Part shown: one piece after another, positions 1-12,506 of the stretch
Numbering within the stretch: position 1 is the stretch's first letter
How the letters are laid out: each line of letters starts with the position of its first letter
Source of the DNA: Roridomyces roridus
Taxonomy: Eukaryota > Basidiomycota > Agaricomycetes > Agaricales > Mycenaceae
DNA: 64,000 nucleotides
Reading direction: 5' to 3'
NCBI GenBank assembly: GCA_029378245.1
Contig: JARKIF010000078.1
Location: forward strand, 1 to 64,000
Program-made: the position numbers and the translations under genes
Notes under the pieces: generated by a model
Database searches by the model: none
What the model saw: the letters and a program-made list of their open reading frames with translations, nothing else
Told to the model about the DNA's origin: nothing

Positions 1-1962
1 TTGAGCATATGCACGGATCGGTGGAACAGATTGACGCATGTGGCGACAAGATTGAGAAGGCTCAGTTTGTCGTTAATACAAGGCGAGCCAAGGTGAAGCA
101 GGCATTTTGTAGCTTCATCTATTCACTGATCATCTTTCGTAGGCTGCAGAGAAACAGGCGGCTCAATATGCAGCGGAAAATATGGCATCAGTGCCTGTAG
201 CGCAGGCTCCGGTACCGAGGTCACCCCTGCAGAAGCTATGGATGTAGATTCTGGTCCCGTGGTACGAAGCGATCTGCAGAAGAGATCAAGAGGAAGGTCG
301 CAAAAAGGCCAAGATCGGTGGGATCATGTCTTCTATTGCATTCGCTTTGATGAATTGCATCAGAACAAGAACCGACCAATCTCAAGAGGTGAGTGACCGA
401 GTACTGCGCATTTTCAAAAGAGATTTATCGGTTGCAGGGATCGTGAAAACAGCACTGTTTTCGTGGCCGAGCTTCCCGCCGAGGTCACTGAAGAAGAACT
501 GACAACGCTATTCAAAGACGTGGGTGTCTATTTGGTATTCCTCCACAACATCTCAATCCTCAGACAGTGCGGCAAAGTCGGGAAATCAAAATCACAGAAT
601 TGTCTGGTGCAATGGTTGCTACTGTAGAATTCTTGAACGAGCAAGTCTTGCGAACTTTTGTCTGAGTATCAGCTGACCATTGTATAGGACAATGTCCCTG
701 CGGCTCTGACCAAGGACAAGAAGAGGTTGCGAGGTCAGAAGTCGCTGTTCATCTTGCGTGGAAATCGACTCTATATGTCACAAACTTCCCTGAAAGCGCT
801 GATGATGCGTTTGTTCGGGAGCTCTTTGGCCAGGTCTTTGTTTTCCTTGGTGTCGATGCATCGCTGATCAGTTCTAGTATGGTGTCCTGTTCGACGTGCG
901 TGGCCCAGCAAAAAGTTCAAGAACACGAGACGGTTTTGTTACGTCCAGTACACCACCCCGGTGAGTAGTGTTGTGCACTATTTGGCTCCTCATCACTTTC
1001 ACAAGACCTCTGCTGTGAAAGCCCTCGAGCTGCACGGTCGCGAACTGGAGCCTGGCCTGCCTCTGAATGTCTTTGTCTCGAATCCGGAACGCAAGAAAGA
1101 ACGAACGGATCAGGATGCCAACGAACGGGAGATTTACGTTGCGGGGCTACACAAGTCTGTCACGAAAGGGGACTTGGAGAAGCTCTTCAAGCCTGTGAGT
1201 TCCTTTTCTGTCAGCACAGATTGCTCATTGACGACATTTTAGTACGGCGGAGTCAAAGATGTACGTTTGGCCGCCGACAAAGACGGCCATTGCAAGGGTT
1301 TCGCGTTTGTGGAATTCGAGGATGAGGTGCGTATGAAGACTTTGACTCTTCAGATGCTCATTGATCCGCCAGAAATCTGCCCAAGGCGCTCTGGAAGCTA
1401 ACAACCAGGAGCTGAAGAAGCGCCGGATTGCTGTGACACTCGCGGATTCCCGTGTCAAGTCAAAAAACAAGTGAGCAAAAACGGATGGTAATTCGGTGTA
1501 TATGAACAAGTTCTGCAGGGACACGGAAAGTGGCTTGGTCGCAAGGCCGACGCGCGCAGTAGATCTGTGCGGGTTCGCAACCTTCCTGCGGGTACTCAAG
1601 AAGGTTTGCTCCAGCAAGCCATCGAGAAGATCGCCAAGGTGAACCGGGTTGAGGTGTTTAATGACCTGCAAGAGGCGGTGATTGAGTTGGAGAGTGCTGC
1701 GGAAAGCGGGAAGCTGTTACTTCGCACCGAGCCGGTGGTCTTTAACGGGAACACTCTCAAGTTGTCCGAGGAGAGCACCGACAAGGCGGCACTGAAAAGC
1801 GAAGGGCTGTTTGTTCCCCGTGCGGCCAAACCAAGGGCGGGTCTGGGACATCGTAATGCCCCTCGTGCCCCCATTGCACCTCCGGTAGCTGGCGGCTCCA
1901 AAAACCTGCCTCCTCCGAGCAAGGGCAAGGGCCAAGACGACTTTAGGAAGATGCTTGGATGA
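1..1962 (+). CDS. PRP24: Prp24/SART3-like U4/U6 snRNP assembly factor, 5' truncated, frame-damaged
   Basis: RNA-binding factor expected to anneal U4 and U6 snRNA during spliceosome recycling in the nucleus. Visible in order: RRM1 (TVFVAELPAEVTEEEL near 450-510), RRM2 (LYVTNFPESADDAFV near 770-830), RRM3 (IYVAGLHKSVTKGDLEKLF, 1132-1191, continuing after an intron as YGGVKDV), RRM4 (VRVRNLPAGTQEGLL from 1567) and the extreme C-terminal DDFRKMLG, the Lsm-interaction motif of Prp24/SART3. The N-terminal part lies before the window. RRM3, RRM4 and the tail each read cleanly, but joining the earlier blocks needs extra bases near 262, 580, 738, 900 and 1539, each apparently a 1-nt deletion (see findings). 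Family call is firm; the exact protein is not recoverable from this copy. Confidence 0.85.
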
Positions 1963-2002
1963 TACAATGCTTGATATTATTGGCTACATTTAATGTACAT
2001 CT

Positions 2003-2766
2003 TCACTTTGCGGTACCTTGGAAGAACCTGACGCCCTCGCCGTCAGCGACAGCGATCAACTGAGCACGGCCAGTTTTCGCCAGGACAGCGATGGCTTTGC
2101 GCAAGAGACTCATGGGTATGTTGGAGAGCGGGGATTCTAAAGGGGGATCCGTAATCTCGTAGAATGTTAGTATCGTGTTGAGCTGTCCCGTGGAGGTGGC
2201 CTGGAAGCCGTCAGAGTGCGTAAAAAGTATTCAAGGGGACATACCCATCCATGTAGGACTTCCGCCCATTCTTCAGGCAGTCGCCAATAGAGCAGAACAG
2301 AGCGTGTCTGCCCTGGGGGGTCGTAGGCAGCCAGATTTTTGGCTGCCAAGGTAGAAAGGATCGCAGAAAGATACGCGGGGAGTATTCTTCCTGTTCTGAA
2401 TCAAGATGTGCTCCGTCCAAGAGCGACTGACGCACGCACGATTTATCCTCTCATTCCGTAATATTTCCTGCCATTCGTTATCCGTCGTTTCCGCGTCTTC
2501 TACGCGCAGAACAAACAGTTTGCGGTGTCGGGAGTATGCGAGAATGAGGGTCGTCCAATGCTCGGTCACTGTCGCGTGCGTGCCTGGATGTGGTTGTTGC
2601 CTGTGTTCCGAGATGAATATTGGGATGGGAATTCGAGCAGGGGTTCTAACGTGAAGAACGGAGGCGCCGAGTGTACAGAAGGGAGGAGGAAACCTGAGTA
2701 AAGTTGCGATTCAAGTCGATGTTCGATCCAATGCGCAGACGAACCTGTTGGTGTTGTGAAGGACAT
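2003..2766 (-). CDS. VPS25: ESCRT-II subunit VPS25
   Basis: Subunit of the endosomal ESCRT-II complex that sorts ubiquitinated membrane proteins into multivesicular bodies. The protein starts MSFTTPTGFLLPSVHSAPPF once two short introns are removed; the family typically opens with FLLP-x-hS-hPPFFT. It continues with EHWTTLILAYSRHRKLF and the conserved EWQEILRNERINR segment. The C-terminus is a winged-helix tail, AVADGEGVRFFQGTAK, like the family ending in GVKFF. The start is the ATG at 2766, directly ahead of the conserved N-terminus. It is transcribed towards the Prp24-like gene, with 40 bp between the two stop codons. Confidence 0.9.
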
Positions 2767-3132
2767 GATATGATGGTGACCCCTAAACTCCGCTGATGCA
2801 TCAATGATCACGTTGATGATCACCGCCCTCATGCACGTGTTTACAGGGGTTGCTCCCGCTGAGCGCCGGACTCTATACAACTCATGTTCTGTATATCGAC
2901 GACATCTCCCCACTCAAAGAGGAGATACTACAGTCTGACTGCGGGAGACTACTCATGTTCACCATCGTCAGTTGTAGAGTCTGGTCCCGAGACTACGCGC
3001 CGGACCGCGAGTCTTGCGCTGCATCATCACCTGTCCTCGGAATCGGGTTCTGTTCTTGCGAGATGTGGTCGGATGACGAGGCGCTGGGCTGTAAAAACGC
3101 TGGCTTTCTCAACGACGTAGCAGGCGTCGACC
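2767..3132. other. Intergenic region between VPS25 and the GH35 gene
   Basis: A 366 bp divergent intergenic stretch that must hold the 5' regions of both neighbours. No convincing reading frame, tandem repeat or RNA gene was seen. Short open frames exist here but none has a recognisable domain or exon structure. Confidence 0.5.
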
Positions 3133-6100
3133 ATGTTACTCCGAAATATTCTATCGCCATTGTTTCTTCTGCTTTCGACTTGTTTCGCGTCTTTGCACCC
3201 TCGAAATTCGACAGGATTGACGGACGCGGTCACCTGGGACCCCCACTCACTGTCCATTCTCGGCCAACGGTTCTACACCCTCTCTGCTGAGTTCCACCCA
3301 TGGAGACTTCCCGGCGACCCGGCGGAGCTCTGGGCGGACGTCTTTCAGAAGATTCGGGCGAATGGTTTCAACACGGTTTCTTGCTATTTTTCTTGGGCAC
3401 TCCATTTTCCTGCACCAGACACCAATGGAGGGCTAGGTCAGTTGCTTGGACATTATGAAGGCGTTGACTGAAAAGCCAGGCGATTTTGAAACCAATACAT
3501 ATCGCGACATCCAGCGCTTCATCGATGAGGGCAAGAAAGCAGGTCTCTGGATGATTGCGCGGTGAGTTCTTTACCTCAGCCGTGCCCAGTAATTCACAAG
3601 ATGAGCAGTCCTGGTCCTTACATCAGTCAGATTCCTCTTGGAGTGACTCACAGCAATTGTGACCCTTCTTCCAGATGCCGAGACCACTGGTGGAGGATTT
3701 CCAGGCTGGGTTGGCAACATTGCGGGTATTTGATCCATTAACGTCTTCCGGTACCTGTACAGATGATTAAAAGGTTCCCTCCGAACTAACAACACCAACT
3801 ACACTCAAGCGTGGGTTCCATACATGACCGCCATCTCGAAAATTATCGCCAAGAATCAAATCACCAACGGCGGCCCCAGTAATCGCCTTGTTTTTTCTTC
3901 TTCGGTACTCTGGATTAATCATTGCACCTAGTCATTCTGGTTCAAGCGGAGGTACATAAATCGAGTCATGCAGGACCCGCATTAATTTCTGTCCAGAATG
4001 AATTCAGCCAGGGAACCACTCAAAGTCCCTATATGCAAGCTGTAATTGACACCTATCGTGCCAATGATGTGGTCATCCGTAGGTGATTCGGTCTGTCCAT
4101 CCAACTTTCCTGACTGTTCTTCAGCGATTACTTTCAACGATCAACATGGCGGCGCTACAGGGTATGCCTGGTTGTACTTGGAGATCGCAAGAATCTCACT
4201 TATGTAGAAACTTCTCCCCGGACCGCACAAGCCTGGGGGCAGTCAACATTTACTGGTTGGCCCCATCGCTTCCACTGTTTCATTCTACCTGACCTCTTGT
4301 TCAGCGGGGACTCGTATCCGCAAGGCGCAAATACCTGGGCTCAAGTTCAAGCCGTCTATTATTCGGATCACGTCGCCGTTGCTCCTTCAAACCCGCTTTG
4401 TCTTGCCGAGGTATTTACTTTGATCCCCACATCTGCATTTGATCTCATGAACAAAAGTTTGGTGGTGGTTTCTTGCTGAACTGGGGAGGGGCTCCCTTTG
4501 GCGGAACTGGATACGAAAAGTACAGCGAGAACCTGACGAATGCACAATATGGTGTGTGGGTTCAGGCCGCGAAGAACTTTGCTCATTTTGTGCACAGAGA
4601 ACGTATTCTACAAGGAGAATTAGTGAGTTGCCAGGAGCACACCACAACGTCAGACCTAATGGACTCAATGCGCAAACGACAACTATTTTGAGTATGTGGA
4701 TGTGGCTCTATCTAGCCTGATATTGACGGCCTTTCAGATATTTACAGTAGGTTGATGCTCGTCATCCGCACCGTGTTGAAACCCCCTTGCAGTGGTGTTC
4801 GGCGGAACCAATTGGGGTGGAACGGCGGCACCCGTATCTTACACCTCCTATGATTACGGAGGAGGTCAGTAGAACCGCTGCCGCTAGATTCTACTGACCC
4901 CGGGAGCAGGAATCAACGAAAACCGGGTTGCTGGACCCAAGATGAACGAGATGAGGTTGCAAGGTTTGTAAGGTGACTTTCAAATCTGCATGCCATACTC
5001 AGTATTATTGAGGACTCTTCCTTCGTGTTTCTCGGGATCTGCTGGCTGCCAACCTCCTCGCCAACGGTACCAATTACACCACGTCCTCGCTAATTCACAC
5101 AGCCGAATTGAGAAACCCGGACACTGGGGCAGGTTTCTATGTCACTCGCCATGATAGCTCGGTGTAAGCGCCATTACCTTTCCCTGAAGTTGACCTGATT
5201 GATTCAGTTCCACGGATTTGACCACGACTCAGATCACTGTGCAAACCTCGATGGGGCCGCTTCTCATCCCGCATACTGGGGTCTTGACCTTTAACGGGCG
5301 TGAGAGCAAGGTTTGGTGCTTTCATCCAATCCAGCTGATGCTGAATCGTTGACCAGATTCTCGTCACGGACTACGTTTTTGGTCAAAGCGATACTTCGAT
5401 TCTGTATTCAACGGCAGAGTACGTTTATGCTCCATCTGTTTCGTCAAAATCTCACTGGCCCAGGATTATGACATGGACGACGTGAGTGTCTGTATCAACT
5501 TTCCGACCAAGCTCACCTGCGCACAGCATTGATGACACGGACTACATCATATTCTACGCGCTTCCGGGCCAAACCGGCGAGACTTCCTTCATTCTCAATG
5601 GACAAGAAGCCACCGCCGATCTAACGAGGTTGTCTGGTGTCGCTTCCAGCTCTGTAAACGGGACCCTCGTCCTCAATTACTCGCTCAACGGAACTGTCTT
5701 CGTCCCTATCACCTTGGGCGAGTCCAAAATCGTCGCGATGTTGTTGGACAAGGATACGGCGAACCAGTGGCACGCACCAGTCATTCCGGGGCCAGGGAAT
5801 TTCGGGAATTTCTTCTCCGTGGGGAGTAATGAAACGTAAGATGATTTTACCTTCATGATTCCGCTGACTTGTACTTGCAGGGTTCTTGTTTCGGGACCAT
5901 ATGTTGTTCGTACAGCAGAGATTACCGGGAACACCCTGCTTTTGGTGAGTTCTCAGTCCTGGAACATGAATTTGTCTGATTATTCCTAGACCGGAGACTT
6001 GGATGGCCCCACTTCCATTGAAGTAGTGGCACCCCAGTCTGTTTCCCAGATTTCGTGGAATGACGTAGCCGTGCCGGTGAACAAGACTGCTCGGGGCACG

Positions 6101-7529
6101 TTCTCGGGGCAAGTCGGTTCCGCGAACACGATTACGCTTCCAACGTTGAGTAACTGGAAAGTGTCCGGCAGGTAGGCTCCTCTTCAAGGACGTGAGATGG
6201 ATGCTCATGGTGACGAACCAGTCTTCCTGAGATTGATCCCGATTTTGACGACTCGAGCTTCACGGACGCTGATTTGACGACGACCAATGTATGTATTGTC
6301 TGGTTTCTACCTCCAAGATTGACCCACGACGACTCAAGTACACGAATCTTCCTCCCTTGGCCGGAACACAAGTCCTCTATTCGCAACAATACGGGTAATG
6401 CCAGAAAACAATACATACTCAGGCCCTGACGGGACACGCAGATTTTACGGAGGATACCTCATCTTCCGCGGTCGCTTCAATGCTTCCGGAGCCGAAACCG
6501 CCGTCAGTCTAACGGTGCAATACGGATTCGCGGGCGGCTACTCTGCCTGGCTCAACGGTGTTTTCCTGGGATCGAGCCAAGGCAACTCGACTGTTAGCAT
6601 GTCGAGCGATGTTTGGACTTTTCCCAGTGGAAGTCTCAGGGTCAATGAGACCAATGTTTTGGTCGTATTCCAGGGTATGAGAAGTCCTCCCGACCTCGGT
6701 TTATGATTCATTGGTTTGCAGATCACATGGGAATCGTCGAGACAAGCAGTAAACAATGTTCTGTCCCATCTCTGTGGATTGCTGATATATTTTTCCAGCC
6801 AATGGGGGCAAAGAGCCGAGGGGAATCCGAGGTTATGCCTTGGTCGGAGGTAACACTGCATTTGACTCCTGGAAACTGCAGGGAAATTTGGTGTGTCCGG
6901 CATTTTCTTCACCAACAAAAGCAAGCTGATCAATTCAGGGTGGTGCGGCCAATGCGCCGGATACGTTCAGAGGATACCTCAACGAGGGTGGTCTGTGGGC
7001 AGAGAGAGTAGGAGCCCATCTCCCTGGCTTCCCCGACGCGTCGTGGGTCTCTGGATCCCCGCTCTCCGGCGTTTCCAAAGCTGGAATCAATTTCTACCGG
7101 ACGACTTTCGAGCTGCCCATATCGGCTGGTATCGACGCACCTGTTCGGCTATCTGTGACTCGCAGCACTAGCGCTGTCGTGTCAAACTTCCGCCTGCAGA
7201 TATATCTCAACGGGTGGCAGATTGGGAAATACGTCAACAGCATAGGGTGGGTTTCGCTTTCTTGCACTTGATTCGTCTTGTAATATTTTTCGTTTTCCAG
7301 CCCGCAAACTGTATTTGTACTTCCGGCGAGTATTCTGCGTCGAAAATCGGCGAATACGTTGGCAGTGTCTGTGTGGGCCATGGATGCATCGGGTGCGACG
7401 GTGGAGGGGCTGGAAATCATATCCGACGGGGTTTTCTCCTCTGCCCTCGAGTTGACTGATTACGCGTCGCCGGATTTCGAGGCGCAGCAGCATTTGAGGC
7501 CCGCTGCCAACTTCATTGAACCGATGTGA
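3133..7529 (+). CDS. Secreted GH35 beta-galactosidase
   Basis: Extracellular beta-galactosidase expected to remove terminal beta-galactose from hemicellulose or pectin side chains. It begins with a signal peptide (MLLRNILSPLFLLLSTCFAS). GH35 landmarks follow after splicing: NGFNTVSCYFSWALHFP, ARPGPYINAETTGGGFPGW, the acid/base region LVQAENEFSQGT, the nucleophile region LAEFGGG and the family signature FGGTNWGGTAAPVSYTSYDY. The downstream half (about 5200-7500) has the beta-rich domains and two jelly-roll regions of fungal multi-domain GH35 enzymes, for instance GYSAWLNGVFLGSSQGN. About twenty small introns interrupt it. The start ATG at 3133 is chosen because the signal peptide follows at once. 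The stop is TGA at 7527-7529. No frame damage was found in the parts checked. Confidence 0.93.
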
Positions 7530-7599
7530 TTAGTAATAGTAGTGTAGTCGCCTTTGTTTATTTCTTTGTCAACGTGTTCTCGATGCGGTCATACTGATC

Positions 7600-10233
7600 A
7601 TGCATCACTGCCCCGCCGAAACGGGTCCCTTTAGACCGCCGACTCTTGTGAGGCTCTCCGTCGACTGCCAAGGGAGCGGTGAGTCCTTTCGTCTGTCTCG
7701 CTCTATCTATTCTTCATCGTGGCGTTCTGGAAGTCGATCACAGGCCAGACGGCACCTGCCGTCGCGCCTGAGGCCACTTTCCCTGCATCCTCCGCTTACA
7801 ATATCTCTCTTTCCCTCAATCTCACCGGTTTAATTGCATTTCCATCTCGCGCCGCCTCGCGTCTTCTTGCCCGAATCCGACTGGCGGACGACTTTATCTT
7901 CCAGGATGTAGCTCCAAGTGGGAGGGCCGCCAAACCAATTGCCAGGGCATCCGACCTCCCGTTGTTCCCTGGGCCATATGGCTTCTTTCTGTCGGGGTAT
8001 ATGGTTGGCCTTATTGCATTGGTGGGTCAACTCTTAACACAGCACCACACCTGCTTATTCCGACTATACAGGCCATCCTCATGCATAGAATACAGAACCT
8101 CGTCGTTCCACCCCGTTCCTCCAGCCGGTCGCATCCCGCCCCACACGCTGTTGCTCACCCCTTTGTCGGCTACAGCACAGTTAGACGTATTTACCGATCG
8201 GTACTCCCCCTAAATCTCAACCGCACATCGACACGTCTGGCCTTCTTTCTGCCAACTCTGTATTTTCTCTGCAAGATGCTCCTCATATGGACAATCATTC
8301 TCTTACAGAACGCCGAGTTGTTCCCCAGCTGGAACTCGGGCTATATCCACGATCTGGGGCAATGGGTCCAACAGATGCCCATGCATGAGATCTGTTGGCG
8401 GACTTTCTGCTCAATCTGTGCTGCCTTCTCCATGGAAGCGTTCGTTCGCGGACTCGATGGTGGTGGTCTCGGGCTCATACATATGAACTCCAATACAACT
8501 CCATTCAACTTGGTGAGTGCTCCCACATCTCCGAGAGTCAGTATTCTAATGGGGCTGTTTCGCGCTATTTAGATTGGCTATGCCTTTCTTCTCCATGTAT
8601 ATGCATCGCCCATTACACATGTATTCAAACCATCGCCCTCATCGCTTCCTTCGCGTCCTGACAAACACGTGATTGTCACGATTACAATCCCCCTCCTCCA
8701 GGTCACAGCGCTGCACCTGCTGGCTATAAAGAAACGTTGGAGTAACCACAGGCTCGGTCCAACCGCCCTTTCTTCATTCCTCTCGCTTCTTCATTTCCAT
8801 GCCACCTTGTATTCCCACTTTACAGCCAAAAGCCCACCTCCCCCATTGATGCAGCCGAAGGTTGACCTGCCACTAACGCCTTCTTCGATACTAGGCAACT
8901 TTGCTGCGCCCACACCGCCTCCCGTAGCACCAGTTCACGCACCAACGCCCCCAGCAAATCTCTATTCCCGGTCTACAGGCTCAGCCTCCTTCCCCCTTCT
9001 CAACTATGTACCCAACGCATTCGAGACCGTTCTGATCCTCACCATCACCCTCACCGTCGTTCTGAACGCGCTCACCCAGCTCATTCTGACTGGAAGCATT
9101 TCGCGACCGCTTTTGGGATTGGGTTTCTCTGGCGGAGGCACGAGCGGCGCCTGGGTCTGGGCGCCCCCGTACGATGAAGATTGGGGAGTTGTTCTCCTCC
9201 GCGTGGGCACCGCATCACTCGAAGCCACTGGTCTTCGTGGATGGGGCAACGAGTTGCCGGCAATCAATGCTGCTTCGCCGCAGTACCCCGAGTATGGTGC
9301 GGCGCGTCTCGGCCCGAGCGGAGTTTTACACGTGTCCAACGGCTATGGCGTGGAACGGAGAAGCAAGCGCCGTGGCCTGGCGAACGAAGTGCGGGAGGTC
9401 GATGTCGGCGCGCATGGGGGATCCCGGGCATTCGGCGCCGACTTGATCAATTTCCGGTGGATACAGGAAGCTTGGCGCTTTCTGACTGTTGCCTGGCAGA
9501 TTGGGCGGGGATTTCTGGCAGGGTTGTGGGCATTCATTGTTTCGGGAGGAAAGGTTCGAGGTCGACTTGGAGGCGATTTGGCCGTACCGAATGAAGTCGA
9601 AGAGGAGGAGGAGGAGGAAGGTGTTGATCAAGAAGACGCCGTGTATGGTCGTTTCTTGCGCCAAGAGGAGATCAGCGACGACGAAGACGACTCTGCTCAA
9701 GCGTGGGACCTTGGGGAAAGCTCCGAATCGGAGGGCGAGCATGAAGAAGACCAGGATCTAGGAGACGCTGAAGCAGTGGGCCTTTATGCGGATCTTGGTG
9801 AAGCGACCTCGGCTCCAGTGCTATTGGCACATATGGCCAGCGACGGGACCTCCCCTCTCACTCGCCGGCAATACGGGTCTCTATTAGATTCTCGGCCCTC
9901 GACTACGGAGGTGCCCTTGCGTGCGTTTTTCTCTCCTTTTGTGTTTTCAGACACTGAGGGAGTTCACAGCGGCTCGAGCACCAGCGCAGCCACTCGATGA
10001 GGCGAGGAGAAACTGTGTCATTTGTGTCACCGACGCCAGATCAATTATTTGTTGGCCGTGCCGGTGTTTGTCAATGTGCGATGGGTGTAGGGAAGTGCTC
10101 GCGTCGCGGTCGACTGCATCGAAACACCGGTGCCCCTGCTGTAGACAAGTGTGCGTCTTTCCAGCTCGACTGTGTGCGATGCTGACCTTGATCTTCTAGT
10201 GTGGAGGGTTACTCCCGTATATTTATTCCTTGA
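7600..10233 (+). CDS. Multi-pass membrane protein with C-terminal RING, Asi1/Asi3-like
   Basis: Candidate membrane E3 ubiquitin ligase resembling the yeast inner-nuclear-membrane Asi1/Asi3 proteins. The ATG at 7600 joins in frame, across an intron ending CACAG near 7744, to QTAPAVAPEATFP. Several hydrophobic segments follow (GFFLSGYMVGLIAL, CKMLLIWTIILL, FETVLILTITLTVVLNAL), then an acidic stretch with a run of glutamates near 9600. The C-terminus is an all-cysteine RING: CVIC, then WPCRCLSMCDGC, then CPCCRQVVEGYSRIFIP. The small intron at 9910-9951 (donor GTGCCC) is needed to join PSTTE to TLREFTAARAP, and the last intron ends at the TAG before the VVEGYS codons. The RING lies at the very C-terminus, as in the Asi family. 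Membrane location and substrate are inferred. Confidence 0.8.
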
Positions 10234-10472
10234 AGAGAGAATGTAACATTAGTGTACTGCGATTGAATACTTAATTTGATGGAATCACTGTTCCCGTCAA
10301 AATCCCAACTTGTCCTTGCTCCACGCGCTTGAGAATTGGAGCAGATTCAGCTGACCCTGAACTATCCCTGGAGCGAAGCGACCATGCGCGACGACGCGTT
10401 TCCCGACTTCTCGACAGCTGCCGCTGCGACCCATATATATTCGTGGTTCCTTGAATTGCCCGCGGCCTTGCC

Positions 10473-12360
10473 ATGCTGCTAATTCTCTCGTCTGTCCTAC
10501 TGCTCTCCTCGGTTCGCGCCCAGACGTTGACGGTCTCTGTGCCGCTCTCTGCGCCTACTGCAGCTCCGACGCTCAGTCCCAGTCTCTTTTCGCTGTCCAT
10601 CGAACAGGATGCATGGACCGACTGGGCCGGGACAGACTCTGACAACACTTACCTCGTTAATGTGCTTGATAATCTGAAGGAACGCACCGGGGAACCTCCG
10701 TGGTTTCGTATTGGTGCAGATTCTGAGGACAGGACGAATTTCAATCCGGCGGTCGAGGTTGGTCGACTCGATGAGAATATTACAGAGGCTGAACTGCTGT
10801 TTCTAGTTCTCCCAAACTGTCTCCAGTGTGGCCAGCGTCGCCACTCCGTATCCAGAGGCAGCAGCCGTCGTCGTCGGGGAGGGTTTCTATCAAGTCGCAG
10901 AACACCTTCCTCCAGGTAAGTGATGGCTTTGCACGAGAAGCCGTTCTTAACTCGTGACTCCAGGTACCAATGTCGTATGGGGTGTCAACTTGCGGGAACA
11001 GAACATGACTGCCGCAGTTCTGGAGGCAGCCGCGATCAAGAAGGCATTCGACTCTGAAGCAATGAAGAAGGCTGATGTAACTTTGAAGTTCATCGAGATT
11101 GGAAACGAGCCAGACCTGTATGTCAACGATGCGGGGTTTAGTCCTGCCAATTGGACGGTGGCAACATTCGTGCAATCGTGAGACTCCTTTCTATGCCAGC
11201 TGAATGTCGACTTTATTTGTCTGCCAGATGGACCGATTTCGCTGCAAACATCAGCCAGGCAGGCGTCGTTGGGGCTGATTCTTCTCAGCCGAAATTCTTT
11301 GGCCCTTCCTTTGCTGGTGTTTCTCATACAGCAACCTCGTTCTCGCCCCTCGGCGTTTTCACTCAAGGCATCTTGGACACACCTCAAGGGTCTCTGCTTA
11401 CGACGTATTCGCAACATCATTATCAGTGCAAGTTTCTAGGCCACCCGCTTCTTCCTCTCTCACCTTGGACCCAGGTGGTGCAGGAGAGATACTCACCGAC
11501 ATCGTGGTCAAAGCGAATATCCGCAGTAACATAACCCAGCTACTGGGGGATATCGCGCTCGTCAAGTCGCATGGCCTGGATTATGTGCTAGGGTTCGTAT
11601 ATTCATCTCCGAAAGGCCTGTCTTGGACTGATTTTCCTCTAGGGAAACTAATTCCTGCTTCGGGCACGGGGCGGTGAACACCAGCAACGTCGGTGGAATC
11701 GCCATATGGACGCTGGACTATCTGCTCTTCGCTGGCCAGTCCGGTGTATCGCGAGCCTTCTTTCATCAAGGAATCGGGTATAAATACAATATGGCAAGTC
11801 TATTTCCATTTTTTGACTTGCCGTCGGTCTTGATGAGTTCTGTAGGTCCAGCCCGTAACGCTCACGCGCTCCCCCATCGACGGGTCTCCTCTCGATCCTC
11901 CGCTACCTCCGCACGTCCAGCCTGCATACCACGCGGCTCTAGTAGCCGCGGAGGCCATTGGGTCTTCCGGATCGACGAGTAGCGTTGAACTTGACTTTGA
12001 CGACGATGCAGTGTCGGGATATGCGTTCTACGAGGACGGGGCGCTCAAACGCGCCGTCTTGATTAATCACAATATGTTCTTTGCGGCAAGCGGAGTTGCC
12101 CGTGGTGTCAAGACTATTGCTCTTGAAAATACCACGGTCGGTGTTAAGAGATTGTTCATACCGTACGTCACTTTTGCCTTGCTTCATTTCATGCTGAAAG
12201 CGTCTATCGTAGATCGGCCGACTCTACTTCTGGTTTGCTGTGGGCTGGACAGAGTTTCGACGGTCCTGATGGGAAAGCAGACGGGAAAGTTGTGGTAGAA
12301 TCGTCGAATGCCAGTGCTGTGGCTCTCCATGACACCGAAGTAGTACTAGTGTTTTTCTGA
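10473..12360 (+). CDS. Secreted GH79 beta-glucuronidase/heparanase-like hydrolase
   Basis: Likely extracellular glucuronidase acting on glucuronic-acid-bearing polysaccharide side chains. The N-terminus MLLILSSVLLLSSVRAQ is a signal peptide. The TIM-barrel part includes PPWFRIGADSEDRTNF, then FIEIGNEPDLYVND, where the Glu of NEP is the expected acid/base. Later GETNSCFGHGAVN holds the probable nucleophile Glu. A C-terminal beta domain follows (DEDGALKRAVLINHNMFF-like segment) and the protein ends near VALHDTEVVLVFF, stop TGA 12358-12360. Around eight short introns are present. It is on the same strand as, and 239 bp after, the RING gene. GH79 assignment is good; exact substrate is not deducible. 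Confidence 0.85.
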
Positions 12361-12506
12361 ATGAATGAGACTCCGAACTCGGTGTAGTAGAGATCCGATC
12401 CTTGATGGGTTGATTACATACAGTCCTGGCCATTGCTCTTGACCGCAACCACGAACTGAGGACACTGACCCCGACGGCTACCCCCGCGTATCGGCGCGGC
12501 GGAGTT

